From Brevibacillus fulvus (GTDB lineage: Bacteria; Bacillota; Bacilli; Brevibacillales; Brevibacillaceae): DNA of 64,000 nt. The stretch lies in NCBI RefSeq assembly GCF_016908525.1, contig NZ_JAFBEB010000015.1, forward strand, positions 21,368 to 85,367. The letters run 5' to 3'. The position numbers and the translations under genes are program-made. This document shows positions 27,742-37,265 of this stretch, piece after piece; position 1 is the stretch's first letter; each line of letters opens with the position of its first letter. A model generated the notes under the pieces. The model searched no databases, was not told where the DNA came from, and saw only the letters and a list, made by a program, of their open reading frames with translations.

Positions 27742-28197
27742 TCAGAACGGCAAGTCATCATCAGAAATGTTGATTGGCTTGCCAGCACCGGCAAAGGGAT
27801 CTCCAAATGGATCAGCATCATCACGTCCGGCAGGTCTGCTCGAACCGAAGCCTGGATCGTAGCCGCCGCCTTCATTCCCGGTTCTCGTTCCGAGAAATTG
27901 GACATTTTCCGCTACAACCTCTGTCACATACACTTTTCTACCTTCTTTATTATCATAGGAACGCGTTTGCAAGCGGCCCTCCACGGCAGCTTGTCTTCCC
28001 TTGCGCAAATATGTGGCACATAAATCCGCAAGTTTCTGCCAAGCAACAATGTTAATGAAATCAGCTTCCCGCTCCCCAGCCTGATTGGTCCGGGGACGAT
28101 TGATCGCCAAGGTAAAAGTAGTCACAGCTACACCGTTTGGGGTGTAACGAAGCTCCGGGTCTTTGGTCAGATTGCCGATGAGTATGACACGATTCAT
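27742..28197 (-). CDS. ssb: Single-stranded DNA-binding protein
   Basis: SSB (151 residues) has an OB fold ('[22 protein letters not shown]' region, 1-105), a Gly-rich flexible linker and the acidic C-terminal tail 'DDDLPF', which binds partner proteins. It is co-transcribed with rpsF and rpsR, and protects single strands in replication and repair. Confidence 0.98.
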   Translation of the reverse strand: MNRVILIGNLTKDPELRYTPNGVAVTTFTLAINRPRTNQAGEREADFINIVAWQKLADLCATYLRKGRQAAVEGRLQTRSYDNKEGRKVYVTEVVAENVQFLGTRTGNEGGGYDPGFGSSRPAGRDDADPFGDPFAGAGKPINISDDDLPF

Positions 28198-28227
28198 TTA
28201 TTTGTTCCCCTCTTCCAGCGACAACAA

Positions 28228-28515
28228 TTACTTATCTTCTCTTACGAACAGAAAACGAATAATGTCGTCGTTAATTTTCATGAGTCGCTCAGCTTCTGCT
28301 ACAGCATCAGCATTCGCGTTGAAGTTCATCAGAACGTAGAATCCTTCACGGAACTTGTTGATCTCATACGCAAGACGACGTTTACCCATTTCTTGAAGTT
28401 TTGTGATTTCGCCACCGTAGTTCGTTACGATTTCACTGTAACGAGCAACATTTGCTTTCACTTTTTCTTCTTCAAGGTCTGGACGTAATACGTACATTAC
28501 TTCGTATTGACGCAT
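28228..28515 (-). CDS. rpsF: 30S ribosomal protein S6
   Basis: S6 (95 residues) starts at the ATG at 28515 ([13 protein letters not shown]), with AAAGGAGG upstream. The 84-base leader between promoter and start contains a 'GCCCTGTCAGGGC' hairpin and a downstream CCG; in many bacteria such leaders bind the S6:S18 complex for autoregulation, but I cannot confirm the exact motif here. Confidence 0.98.
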   Translation of the reverse strand: MRQYEVMYVLRPDLEEEKVKANVARYSEIVTNYGGEITKLQEMGKRRLAYEINKFREGFYVLMNFNANADAVAEAERLMKINDDIIRFLFVREDK

Positions 28516-28619
28516 AACCTTTTCACCTCCTTTTGGACTAACGGCCCTGACAGGGCAAGGAGCGAGTGCCATTGAACTACATAATTTATATGCACCCAAT
28601 CTAATACTCGCATTTTGAT

Positions 28620-28648
28620 ATTATAACAAACCTGTCGATATGAATCAA
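28620..28648 (-). promoter_or_regulatory. Promoter of the rpsF-ssb-rpsR operon
   Basis: On the minus strand TTGATT (28648-28643) and TATAAT (28625-28620) are separated by 17 bp, a good sigma-A promoter about 105 bp before rpsF. Confidence 0.75.
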
Positions 28649-28657
28649 GGAAAAAGC

Positions 28658-29758
28658 CTATACGTTAAACCGGAAATGCATGACATCTCCATCTTGCACG
28701 ACATATTCTTTTCCTTCCAAACGATATTTGCCTTTTTCACGAGCGGCATTGACCGAACCGGCTTCAACCAGATCATCATATGCGACGACCTCAGCCCGAA
28801 TAAAGCCTCGTTCAAAGTCGGTGTGAATGACGCCTGCTGCTTGCGGCGCTTTGGTACCTTTCCGGATCGTCCAAGCTCTTACTTCTTGTACACCGGCGGT
28901 AAAATATGTGATCAAGCCGAGCAACTCATACGCGGCACGAATCAATCTGTCGAGACCGGACTCTTTCAAACCGAGCTCTTCGAGGAACATTTGCTTGTCC
29001 TCCCCTTCCAGCTCAGCAATCTCCGATTCTACTTTCGCGCTGATCACGACCACCTGTGCGCCTTCAGCCGCCGCGTGCTTTTTCACGGCTTGTACATGTG
29101 GATTTTCGTCGGCGTCAGCGATCCCATCCTCCGCTACATTGCATACATAAAGCATCGGTTTGATCGTCAACAAGTGCAGATCGCGGATCAATTTTTGCTC
29201 CTCTTCATCCAGCTCCACGCTGCGCGCGGGCCGTCCCTCGTCGAAGGCCGCCTTCAGTTTTTCCAGTACATCGAGTTCTTGTTTGGCTTCCTTGTCCCCG
29301 GCCTTTACCTTACGGCCAATCCGTTCGATTCGGCGCTCAACAGAGTCGAGATCGGCAAATACAAGCTCCAGATTAATCGTTTCAATATCGCTTAACGGAT
29401 CTACCTTTCCGGCCACATGGGTAATATTCTCATCTTCAAAGCAGCGGACAACCTGGGCAATCGCGTCAACCTCGCGTATATGCGCCAAAAATTGGTTGCC
29501 TAATCCTTCACCCTTGCTCGCTCCTTTTACCAAACCGGCAATATCGACAAATTCAAAAGCGGTTGGCACCACTTTGTTCGGCACGACGATCTCGGTCAGT
29601 TTCACCAAGCGCGGGTCCGGAACCTCCACAATCCCGACATTGGGATCGATCGTACAGAACGGATAGTTGGCTGATTCTGCCCCCGCCTGCGTAATCGCAT
29701 TAAACAAGGTCGATTTCCCGACGTTAGGCAGCCCTACAATTCCACATGATGCACCCAT
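28658..29758 (-). CDS. ychF: Ribosome-binding ATPase YchF/OLA1
   Basis: This 366-residue Obg-family P-loop ATPase has G1 'GLPNVGKST', a '[10 protein letters not shown]' switch II, an NxxE-type G4 ('NVAED') and a C-terminal TGS domain ('[15 protein letters not shown]'). It prefers ATP to GTP and interacts with the ribosome in stress adaptation. It is transcribed in the same direction as rpsF but upstream of the operon promoter, and is usually conserved in this neighbourhood. Confidence 0.97.
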   Translation of the reverse strand: MGASCGIVGLPNVGKSTLFNAITQAGAESANYPFCTIDPNVGIVEVPDPRLVKLTEIVVPNKVVPTAFEFVDIAGLVKGASKGEGLGNQFLAHIREVDAIAQVVRCFEDENITHVAGKVDPLSDIETINLELVFADLDSVERRIERIGRKVKAGDKEAKQELDVLEKLKAAFDEGRPARSVELDEEEQKLIRDLHLLTIKPMLYVCNVAEDGIADADENPHVQAVKKHAAAEGAQVVVISAKVESEIAELEGEDKQMFLEELGLKESGLDRLIRAAYELLGLITYFTAGVQEVRAWTIRKGTKAPQAAGVIHTDFERGFIRAEVVAYDDLVEAGSVNAAREKGKYRLEGKEYVVQDGDVMHFRFNV

Positions 29759-29898
29759 CTATATACACTCCTCGTTTTCTTTATCACATATCTTTACTAT
29801 TATAAAGAGTCGCCCGACAGAATACAATGTTGCCTACGTTCATCATGTCCCATCTTAATCCGATTGTCAAAAAAACCTTTGCAGCCAAACAAAATAAT

Positions 29899-29928
29899 CC
29901 CCTTCTCTTTATCAGAAAAAAGAAGGGG
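29899..29928 (-). terminator. Terminator after the chemoreceptor gene
   Basis: CCCCTTCT (29899-29906) pairs with AGAAGGGG (29921-29928), followed on the minus strand by a T-rich stretch. It stands 13 bp after the gene at 29941. Confidence 0.6.
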
Positions 29929-29940
29929 CGTTGCATTCTC

Positions 29941-31686
29941 TTAAAATTTAAACCGGCCAAGTACCGATTGCAGTTCTTCTGACAAATTGGCGAGAGTCGT
30001 TGCCAGAGCGGTTACTTCTTCCATGGAAGCAAGCTGTTCTTCGGCAGCTGAAGCAATATTTTGCGAACGATCCGAAGCTTGCTCCGCAATCCGGGATACC
30101 TCATCGCCACTTCGGGAAACCTCCTGCAAACTGGCTGACATTTGCTGTGTCAAGCTGGCCAACTCTTCAATTTGTTGTGAAATTTGCCCGGTAGACAGCA
30201 GAATCTCGCTGAATTTTTGCTTCGCTTCCGTAGCAATATCCATACCGGACTCCACTTCTTCTTTCACCTTGCCCATTGTCCGGATCGTTTTGGTCATGTC
30301 GCCATGAATTTCCTCAATCAGTTTGGCAATCTGCATCGTAGATTGATTGGATTGATCGGCAAGTTTTCTGACCTCGTCTGCGACAACCGAAAACCCTCGG
30401 CCGTGTTCACCGGCACGCGCCGCTTCAATCGCTGCATTTAGCGCCAATAAATTGGTTTGCGCGGAAATGTCAGATATGACTTTTAACATACCTTCAATTT
30501 CCTTTGTCCGCTGATCCAACAGTTTAACGACCGTATCGGATTCATGAACTGACTGAAAGATGGAACTCATTTGCTCTACCGTCTTTTCAATGGCCGCACC
30601 ACCTGCTTGCGCCATTCCCGAGGTATCCGCGGACGATTCCGAAATGCTCCCCGAACTTTTTGCGATATGCTGCATGCCAATCGCTACCTCTTCCAATGAA
30701 CGCATTGCACCCTGCAAAGAGTTTTTTTGGTCTTCCGCTCCGCTTGCTGACTCGGTAATGGAAATGGTAATTTGTTCCGTTGCCTGACTGGTCTGTTCGG
30801 CACTGATTCTCAACTCGGCTGAAGAGGTTGCAACTTGCCGACTCGAAGCATGAACCGTTTGGACAAATTTTCTCATATTTTCGATCATATGATTGAAGTC
30901 GCGGGCAAGCTCAGCGATTTCATCTTTCGACTTTACTTTTACCGCTTCTACGGTAAAATCGCCATCAGCGACTACATTTAATTTTTGGGCAATCTGCAAA
31001 ATCGGTTTTGTAAAACGCCCCGCAAAATAATAAACAATCACAATCCCCGCTAAAAGAGAAATTACGCTGATCAGTCCAACCATATATAAAATAAGGTTGG
31101 CTGAACTGTTGAATTCGGAATAATATGCCCCGCAACCAACAATCCAACCCCAGTGCGGGTCCACTTCCACATAGTTGACTTTAGTTTCCACCCGGTTGAC
31201 ATTGCCTGGCAGTTTATATTTGTAGGTGAGGAATCCGCCGCCGCTTGTCCCGACCGAGACAATTTCTTTCCCCAGCATGACCCCGTCTTCAGTCTTCACG
31301 TCGATCAAATTCTGGCCTTCGTTGTTCGGGTTCATCACAGAAATCGCTTCTCTGTTGACTGCCCACGGATACCCTGTCTTGCCCACCAAATATTCCTGTT
31401 TCATGGGACGAACATTGTCGGCATTTTTCGGTCCCAACAATTCTTGGCGAACCTTCTCCTGCGCTTCTTCCAAGGTCAGCTTGCCGGTCTCTACCTGCTG
31501 GTTCATTAGCGTAATCATGGCGATAACCATTTTAACGTTCTGCTTCAGTTGGTTTCTGCCCGCTTCATTCAACTCGCTTTTGGTCGTCTGATAAGTGCTG
31601 ATTCCGATCACGATCGTTGGAATTAACAAAACAAGAATACAAAAGATCACTAACTTGCTCCGCAGTGACTTTGTTTGCAATCTCAT
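29941..31686 (-). CDS. Methyl-accepting chemotaxis protein
   Basis: The ATG at 31686 has GGAAGGGAG upstream (a GTG three codons earlier is possible) and gives 581 residues. Order: transmembrane helix 1 (about 12-31), an extracellular single-Cache sensor ('[19 protein letters not shown]', about 40-190), transmembrane helix 2 (about 198-220), HAMP, then a long coiled signalling domain with the hairpin tip '[27 protein letters not shown]'. It senses a small extracellular ligand and controls CheA. It stands alone, so the ligand cannot be inferred from context. Confidence 0.95.
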   Translation of the reverse strand: MRLQTKSLRSKLVIFCILVLLIPTIVIGISTYQTTKSELNEAGRNQLKQNVKMVIAMITLMNQQVETGKLTLEEAQEKVRQELLGPKNADNVRPMKQEYLVGKTGYPWAVNREAISVMNPNNEGQNLIDVKTEDGVMLGKEIVSVGTSGGGFLTYKYKLPGNVNRVETKVNYVEVDPHWGWIVGCGAYYSEFNSSANLILYMVGLISVISLLAGIVIVYYFAGRFTKPILQIAQKLNVVADGDFTVEAVKVKSKDEIAELARDFNHMIENMRKFVQTVHASSRQVATSSAELRISAEQTSQATEQITISITESASGAEDQKNSLQGAMRSLEEVAIGMQHIAKSSGSISESSADTSGMAQAGGAAIEKTVEQMSSIFQSVHESDTVVKLLDQRTKEIEGMLKVISDISAQTNLLALNAAIEAARAGEHGRGFSVVADEVRKLADQSNQSTMQIAKLIEEIHGDMTKTIRTMGKVKEEVESGMDIATEAKQKFSEILLSTGQISQQIEELASLTQQMSASLQEVSRSGDEVSRIAEQASDRSQNIASAAEEQLASMEEVTALATTLANLSEELQSVLGRFKF

Positions 31687-31774
31687 GTGGTCCACTCCCT
31701 TCCTACAAGCTCTGTACCCTTTTTCTTAAATCGCCAAACCAACTTCCCGTGGATGAAGCGCATTCAAACAAAAA

Positions 31775-31822
31775 GCACCCGGTATAGATCTGAGTGGCCA
31801 TTCACTCATTCCTCCCGGGTGC
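31775..31822 (-). terminator. Terminator after pepF
   Basis: GCACCCGG (31775-31782) pairs with CCGGGTGC (31815-31822), and on the minus strand TTTTTG follows. It lies 24 bp after the pepF stop. Confidence 0.7.
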
Positions 31823-31846
31823 AGCCTTTTATCGTTGCTGTTTTAG

Positions 31847-33778
31847 TTACTTTTCATTGACGAGCTTTTCCAACTCATCCAATGTTTCTTCAAAAATTTT
31901 CATGGCATCTTCGATCGGTTTTGGAGATGACATATCCACTCCCGCCGCTTTTAACACTTCAATAGGCGGTGCCGAATTGCCCGCTTCGAGGAAATGTTTC
32001 CGAATCCGTTCAACGGCAGGCTGACCTTCCTCCAGCACTTGCTTCGCTAATGCCTGTGCCGCGGCAAAGCTGGTTGAATACTGGTAGACATAGTATTGGT
32101 AGTTGATAAAATGAGGAATACGCGCCCATTCCATGGCGATTTCTTTATCGGAAATCATCGTCGTTCCATAATATTTTTTGTTAATGTCCAGGTATAGTTT
32201 CTTCAGACTCTCCGCATTCAGAGATTCCCCTGCTTGCTCCTTGTCGTGGATGGCTTTTTCAAACTCAGCAAATTGTGTTTGCCGGAACAAAGTGGAGCGG
32301 AAGTTCTCCAGATACTGATTCAGCAGATACATTTTTTCCTGCTTGGTCTTCGCCTTTGCGTACAAGCTCTTGAACAAGATCGTTTCATTCATGGTCGAAG
32401 CCACTTCAGCGGTAAAGGTCGGATAGTTGGACGTAATATACGGTTGTTTTTTATTTGTGTAGTAAGACTGCATGGCATGGCCCATTTCATGGGCAATCGT
32501 GGAAACGTCATCAGTTGTTCCCTGATAGTTCAGCAACACAAACGGATGCGTATCATATGCGCCCCATTGATATGCGCCCGTTCGTTTGTCAGGCGTCGAG
32601 TAGACATCCACCCATCCGCCGTTTAACCCTTGCTGCAACACTTTCACATACTCGTCGCCCAGAGGTTTCAATCCATCGGCAACGATCTGTTTCGCTTCCT
32701 CAAACGGAATGTAGCGATCGTCCGCTTCAACAATCGGAACATAAATATCATACATATGCAGTTCTTTAACCCCAAGCATTTTTTTCTTTAGATCCATGTA
32801 ACGGTGCAATAACGGCAAGTTTTTATTCACCGTACTGATGAGTTCGTCATAAACCTTCGTCGGTATGTTGTTCGGCGTCAAGCTGGCTTCCAAGGCTGAC
32901 TGGTAATGACGCGCACTGGCATAATAATTGTCGGCTTTTACTTTTGCGGAGAAAATCTGGGCAAAAGTATCCTGAAACTGTTCAAGAGTGCTGTAAAAAG
33001 CCTGAAATGCTGCCTTCCGCACCTTTGGATCTTTGCTTTCCAAATAGGTCACAAAATTTGCCTGGGTCAGCTCAACCTTCTTTCCTTGCTCATCCTTGAT
33101 CTTTGGAAAGACGATATCTTTTGACAACATGCCGTAAATATTATTGGGGGAATTGGCCACTGCTGTTGATTGGGCCAGCAGTTCTTCCTCCTGCTTCGTT
33201 AACGTGTGCGGCTTGGTACGCACGATATCCGCCAAAAACATCTTATACGGTTCCAGTTCCGCCGAAGCCAGCAGACTTTTCATTTTATCATCGGGAATGG
33301 CGACGATTTCCGGTGTCATCCAGGCGGTTTTTTGTTGAACAAACGTATACAGCCGCTCTGCTGTATCGGCGAGCTCCTGCTTTTGGGGATTGGCCGAATT
33401 GACATCAAAGGAAAGATTGGCATAGACGTACACCTTGTCGTGAAGCCGTGACAGATTGCTGTAAGCATCCAACGCCTTACGCAATTCCGCAGCCGACTGC
33501 CCCAGTTTTCCCTGATACTGAGTCAGTGCATTGGCCATTTGCTCAACTTTCTCCACATCACGTTTCCACGCTGCATCATCTTTATAAATATCAGTAATTT
33601 TCCATTTGTACGCACTGGGGATTTCCTCTCTCGTTTTATAGACAGGGACTGAATCGACCGCGGCCGATACCGCAGCAGCCGCTACAGCTTGCGTGCTGTA
33701 AGGGATAAACGGTACAGCCGTGGACGTCGTAAAAGTTAAGGCTGCTATTGCAAGCATGAAAGTTTTCTTTCTGTTCAC
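31847..33778 (-). CDS. pepF: Secreted oligoendopeptidase F, M3 family
   Basis: This 643-residue protein has an N-terminal signal sequence (about 1-35, KK then a hydrophobic core and an Ala-rich end) before the M3B body, which begins near 'IPSAYKWKITDIY'. The zinc motif HEMGH is at 430-434. Typical PepF proteins are cytoplasmic and about 600 residues long; the signal peptide indicates export. It degrades oligopeptides of roughly 7-17 residues in known members. Its upstream region contains a cluster of DnaA boxes. Confidence 0.93.
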   Translation of the reverse strand: MNRKKTFMLAIAALTFTTSTAVPFIPYSTQAVAAAAVSAAVDSVPVYKTREEIPSAYKWKITDIYKDDAAWKRDVEKVEQMANALTQYQGKLGQSAAELRKALDAYSNLSRLHDKVYVYANLSFDVNSANPQKQELADTAERLYTFVQQKTAWMTPEIVAIPDDKMKSLLASAELEPYKMFLADIVRTKPHTLTKQEEELLAQSTAVANSPNNIYGMLSKDIVFPKIKDEQGKKVELTQANFVTYLESKDPKVRKAAFQAFYSTLEQFQDTFAQIFSAKVKADNYYASARHYQSALEASLTPNNIPTKVYDELISTVNKNLPLLHRYMDLKKKMLGVKELHMYDIYVPIVEADDRYIPFEEAKQIVADGLKPLGDEYVKVLQQGLNGGWVDVYSTPDKRTGAYQWGAYDTHPFVLLNYQGTTDDVSTIAHEMGHAMQSYYTNKKQPYITSNYPTFTAEVASTMNETILFKSLYAKAKTKQEKMYLLNQYLENFRSTLFRQTQFAEFEKAIHDKEQAGESLNAESLKKLYLDINKKYYGTTMISDKEIAMEWARIPHFINYQYYVYQYSTSFAAAQALAKQVLEEGQPAVERIRKHFLEAGNSAPPIEVLKAAGVDMSSPKPIEDAMKIFEETLDELEKLVNEK

Positions 33779-33857
33779 TGTTCATCGCCCCTTTTTTCGT
33801 TTCCTTTTTAGTTTATATCCATAGTTACTAATTATATCCAGTTGCACAAAAACCTTT

Positions 33858-34042
33858 GTATCCACAGCCTATTTTTTAAAATTGCAACTTTCTGCCTAGA
33901 ACTAGCTCGATTTTATCCCCTGATTGTGAATAACTTTGTGGATAACTCTATACATTTCTCCGGCAATATCCACAAAGCCGTAATTTAACTGCAATTTTCG
34001 CCAAAAAAATATCCACAATTTCTGTGGATGTTTTGTGGATAA
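33858..34042. promoter_or_regulatory. DnaA-box cluster upstream of pepF
   Basis: Perfect TTATNCACA boxes lie at 33925-33933, 33937-33945 and 34034-34042 (all minus-oriented). One-mismatch boxes lie at 33858-33866, 33966-33974 and 34009-34017, with a weaker one at 34023-34031. An AT-rich segment (AATATTTTTTTAG) follows the last box. The stretch 33779-34135 holds no gene except the start of the YjcZ-type gene beyond it. The cluster lies 14 kb from dnaA and may titrate DnaA or regulate pepF. Confidence 0.75.
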
Positions 34043-34135
34043 TATTTTTTTAGTTGTTTTAGACGAATGCCCATACCTCTGGTCAGATCCTTACATAGCA
34101 TATGTATTGAATCTACGGGAGGAGGTGTTTAACTA

Positions 34136-34225
34136 ATGGGTCTTTTCAACGGAGATTTTGATGATTTTGCGTTGATTTTGGTTTTGTTCATTCTTCTCGT
34201 AATTGTTGGTGCTGCTGAAGAATAA
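34136..34225 (+). CDS. YjcZ-family microprotein, 29 residues
   Basis: ATG at 34136, with GGAGGAGGTG nine bases upstream. The product, beginning MGLFNGDFDD, ends in the hydrophobic stretch 'FALILVLFILLVIVGAAEE', the diagnostic tail of YjcZ/YczM-type sporulation microproteins of Bacillales. These are single-pass membrane or spore-associated proteins of unknown precise role. The N-terminal Gly/Tyr-rich part common in the family is replaced by an acidic 'DFDDF'. Confidence 0.88.
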   Translation: MGLFNGDFDDFALILVLFILLVIVGAAEE

Positions 34226-34382
34226 TCTGTCTCCCATCAATTCCCCGATGGACTGCGGAGAACTTACTGCCTGAATACAACCAGCAGTTTTCTCTTCGCC
34301 CATTAGTTGTACCCCGACCGGTGCCCGCTTCGCCGGTTGGGCCCTTCATACGAACCAAGCCACTTGCGTACAGTCATCATGA

Positions 34383-34410
34383 AAAAGGATGCCAACGATC
34401 TGGCATCCTT
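34383..34410 (-). terminator. Terminator after yyzM
   Basis: AAGGATGCC and GGCATCCTT pair across an eight-base loop, followed by TTTC on the minus strand, nine bases after the yyzM stop. Confidence 0.75.
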
Positions 34411-34418
34411 CTCTTTTG

Positions 34419-34631
34419 TTAATCCTCGTTCTCAGGTGCAGCCGCGTGCACCAGAACCTTCTTTAGTTTTCGCTCAAACTCCAACCGGGGAATCATCACA
34501 CTGTGTTCGCATCCCGTACACTTGATCCGAATATCCATGCCCATGCGGATTACCTTCCAGGCGTTTTTGCCACATGGATGCGGCTTCTTCATTTCTACAA
34601 TGTCCCCCAAATTAAATTGCTTCCGTTCCAT
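34419..34631 (-). CDS. yyzM: DUF951 protein YyzM
   Basis: A 70-residue protein with 'LGDIVEMKKPHPCGKNAWKVIRMG' at the N-terminus and 'IKCTGCEHSVMIPR' in the middle. Cysteines at about 20, 39 and 42 suggest a zinc-ribbon-like or KOW-like nucleic-acid-binding fold. It overlaps the mscS 3' end by 20 bases. DUF951 genes commonly stand next to mscS and ychF in Firmicutes; the role is unknown. Confidence 0.92.
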   Translation of the reverse strand: MERKQFNLGDIVEMKKPHPCGKNAWKVIRMGMDIRIKCTGCEHSVMIPRLEFERKLKKVLVHAAAPENED

Positions 34632-35511
34632 TTTTACCTCCCGATTGTTTGGTCTGGTTGTTGGCCATCACCATTTTGGGATATGGAATCTCAATTCCCT
34701 GTTTTTCAAATTCCGCCTTTATCATCGCCCGCAATTTACGCGCTACCGCGAAATGCGTATTCGGGTTACATTCCGCTGTCATCCGAATCACCATGTCATG
34801 TGCGCCAAATGCCTGTACCCCCAATACCTGCGGTTCTTTGACAATATCGTCCAACTGCTGTTTGGCTTGTACCGCCACTTCAGCCAGTACCTTTTCGACA
34901 TGGGTCAAGTCTTCTTCATAAGCAACTGAAACATCCACCACGGCTATGCTATTCTGCAAAGAAAAATTCGTCACCTGTGTAATGCTTCCATTGGGGATAA
35001 TATGAATTTCCCCAGTCCAGCTTTTGATCCGGGTAATTCGCAAGCCAATTGTTTCAACCGTCCCCGTGAAATTATTGATGGTTACCGTATCACCTACGGC
35101 AAATTGGTCCTCAAACAAAATAAAAAAACCGGTAATCACATCGCGAACCAGGCTTTGCGCCCCAAATCCAATGGCCAGCCCCAACACTCCGGCACTGACC
35201 AATAAGGGTCTCAGGTCAAAGCCAAATTGCTGTACAACCAACAAGATCGCAACAAAATAGATTAAATAAGTAGCACCATTGTTGGCCAATTCCCGTAACG
35301 TATCAATACGTCTCTTGTCAATCAGCCCGCCTTCCCTTTTACCAAAAATCCGATTGACCGCGGCATGAATGATTTTCAGCAAAAGATTGGCTGCAACAAT
35401 TATGACGATAACTTTTATCAGGGTTAAAAAAATCAGTTCCCAGCGGTTGGGATCAGTTAGATATGAAAGTACCCGAGTGTACAGCGTTTGTATAAAGTTC
35501 TGCTCTTCCAT
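34612..35511 (-). CDS. mscS: Small-conductance mechanosensitive channel
   Basis: 299 residues from the ATG at 35511 (MEEQNFIQ); two ATG codons 6-9 bases earlier are also possible because GGGGGGAAGGAG precedes all three. Three transmembrane helices (about 30-52, 75-95, 100-125), the pore helix pattern 'GVLGLAIGFGAQSLVRD', a beta domain and an alpha/beta C-terminal domain are visible. It opens under membrane tension to release solutes after hypo-osmotic shock. Confidence 0.95.
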   Translation of the reverse strand: MEEQNFIQTLYTRVLSYLTDPNRWELIFLTLIKVIVIIVAANLLLKIIHAAVNRIFGKREGGLIDKRRIDTLRELANNGATYLIYFVAILLVVQQFGFDLRPLLVSAGVLGLAIGFGAQSLVRDVITGFFILFEDQFAVGDTVTINNFTGTVETIGLRITRIKSWTGEIHIIPNGSITQVTNFSLQNSIAVVDVSVAYEEDLTHVEKVLAEVAVQAKQQLDDIVKEPQVLGVQAFGAHDMVIRMTAECNPNTHFAVARKLRAMIKAEFEKQGIEIPYPKMVMANNQTKQSGGKNGTEAI

Positions 35512-35688
35512 TGGCATCATCTCCTTCCCCCCTTGCTTGTCGTCTCGCACTCTTCACTATTTTACCTGTTTCCTAAAACAAGCGCCAGTTTTGCTGAGTT
35601 TTCCGAACCTCCCTAACCTTCGTTTAACAGGTTTAGATTCCGTCTATCTGGCATATACTGTGAATACTTTTAGCTTGCGGAGGTAACT

Positions 35689-36303
35689 ATGTATCCTTTT
35701 GAACGGAAAGACGAGCATGCCTTATCCCCTTTCAAGGTCGAGTATACAAATGAACATGCGGTTGATCAGCTGAGTCACCATCTGGTACAACGTTTGCATG
35801 ACCATCATGTTCCGCATGAGACCGTGATTTTGTGCATTGGCACGGATCGTTCAACCGGTGATGCATTAGGCCCGCTTGTCGGCAGCAAACTGCAATCATT
35901 TGAGCCGATGCATTTACGCGTTTATGGCACTTTGGAAAACCCCGTACATGCCATGAACCTTCAGGACAACATCGACTACATCCACCGAACTCATCCGCAA
36001 TCCACTGTCATTGCGATCGATGCTTGTTTGGGGCAATATAGCAATGTCGGAAACATCAATGTGATTGATGGTCCGCTTAAGCCTGGTGCCGGTGTCAAAA
36101 AAGAACTGCCATCCGTCGGAACCTTCCATATTACAGGAATCGTTAATGTAGGCGGCTTCATGGAATATTTCGTGTTGCAAAATACGCGTTTGCATGTCGT
36201 CATGCAAATGGCTGACGTCATCGCCAAATCGCTTTTTCGCGCCGACTTGCAGTTTTCCGCGTCCAATCCCGGCATAACAGCTGCTACAACCAAACAGAGC
36301 TGA
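35689..36303 (+). CDS. yyaC: Spore protease-related protein YyaC
   Basis: This 204-residue protein matches the YyaC family, related in fold to the GPR spore protease: 'CIGTDRSTGDALGPLVGSKL' (about 50-70) and 'AIDACLGQYSNVG' (about 108-121). It is expressed in sporulating cells in B. subtilis. The ATG has GCGGAGG upstream. It is divergent from mscS and has no co-transcribed neighbour. Confidence 0.95.
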   Translation: MYPFERKDEHALSPFKVEYTNEHAVDQLSHHLVQRLHDHHVPHETVILCIGTDRSTGDALGPLVGSKLQSFEPMHLRVYGTLENPVHAMNLQDNIDYIHRTHPQSTVIAIDACLGQYSNVGNINVIDGPLKPGAGVKKELPSVGTFHITGIVNVGGFMEYFVLQNTRLHVVMQMADVIAKSLFRADLQFSASNPGITAATTKQS

Positions 36304-36460
36304 TTTCCCGCTTCATCCTCTTTTTAACCTTACCTTTTTCATCATAATTGCTCCGGAATAATTTTTTTCCGCTGTTTGGCATAAAGCGTCCAAAAACGCC
36401 ACGATAGCCGTTCATTCGTTTGAAAAACCGCTTTTCTTGTCGAATATTCACAAACAAAAA

Positions 36461-36486
36461 ACAACCCGGCTTCAGCTCGGGCTGTT
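36461..36486 (-). terminator. Terminator after the DUF554 gene
   Basis: ACAACCCGG pairs with CGGGCTGTT (one wobble) followed on the minus strand by TTTTTTG. It lies about 30 bp from the DUF554 stop and, being between convergent genes, may also stop yyaC transcripts. Confidence 0.75.
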
Positions 36487-36517
36487 CCTGTAAAAGAAAA
36501 GGTATGGGTTATTGCCT

Positions 36518-37237
36518 TCAGTGTGCAAAAATCACCGTCAGCCATTGCACGAACGGAACTCCGATCGCCGCTATCAACAACCCAGGCAGCATATTCGCTA
36601 CATTCACTTTGCGCAATTCCATAATATTGATACCGATACCGATGATCATCAGTCCCCCAACCGCGGTTACTTCGACCAAAATTTGATCAAGCAATTCTTG
36701 ACTGACAAACTGATTGATCTGTGTAGACAACAACGCAATGGCTCCCTGATAAAGAAATACCGGTACTGCTGAAAGAGCAACGCCGATTCCCAAAGTCGAA
36801 CTGAAAATAATTGCGGAAAAACCATCCATCATCGCTTTTGTGTACAAAATATCATGATTACCGCGCAAACCGCTGTCCATCGCTCCCAAAACCGCCATGG
36901 CTCCAATGCAATAAACTAATGTAGCAGTTACAAATCCGGTTGCGATGCTTCCTTCTTTTTTACCGCCTACCTTTTTTTCCAACCAACGTCCGAACTGATC
37001 CAACTTTGCTTCAATTTTTAAGAATCCGCCGAAAATCGAGCCTACGACAATGCTAACAATCAACAGAATAAAATTTTCTGTCTGCATGCTCATTTTCAGA
37101 CCCAAAATGATAACAACGAGACCGATACCTTGCATAACGGTCTGTCTAATGGCAGCCGGAATCCCAGACAACAAGCGTCCAATTAACGCACCGACAAAAA
37201 TTGCTGCTGCATTTACGATCGTCCCCAACAAGATCAA
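36518..37237 (-). CDS. DUF554 membrane protein
   Basis: A 239-residue protein with about seven hydrophobic helices and the DUF554 opening 'GTIVNAAAIFVGALIGRLL'. The start is a TTG with AGGAG upstream. Members are putative transporters of unknown substrate. It follows a cysteine desulfurase by 28 bp and probably ends the soj-spo0J-desulfurase operon. Confidence 0.93.
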   Translation of the reverse strand: MILLGTIVNAAAIFVGALIGRLLSGIPAAIRQTVMQGIGLVVIILGLKMSMQTENFILLIVSIVVGSIFGGFLKIEAKLDQFGRWLEKKVGGKKEGSIATGFVTATLVYCIGAMAVLGAMDSGLRGNHDILYTKAMMDGFSAIIFSSTLGIGVALSAVPVFLYQGAIALLSTQINQFVSQELLDQILVEVTAVGGLMIIGIGINIMELRKVNVANMLPGLLIAAIGVPFVQWLTVIFAH

Positions 37238-37265
37238 GTGCTACACGCTCCTACTTATGCTGTGT

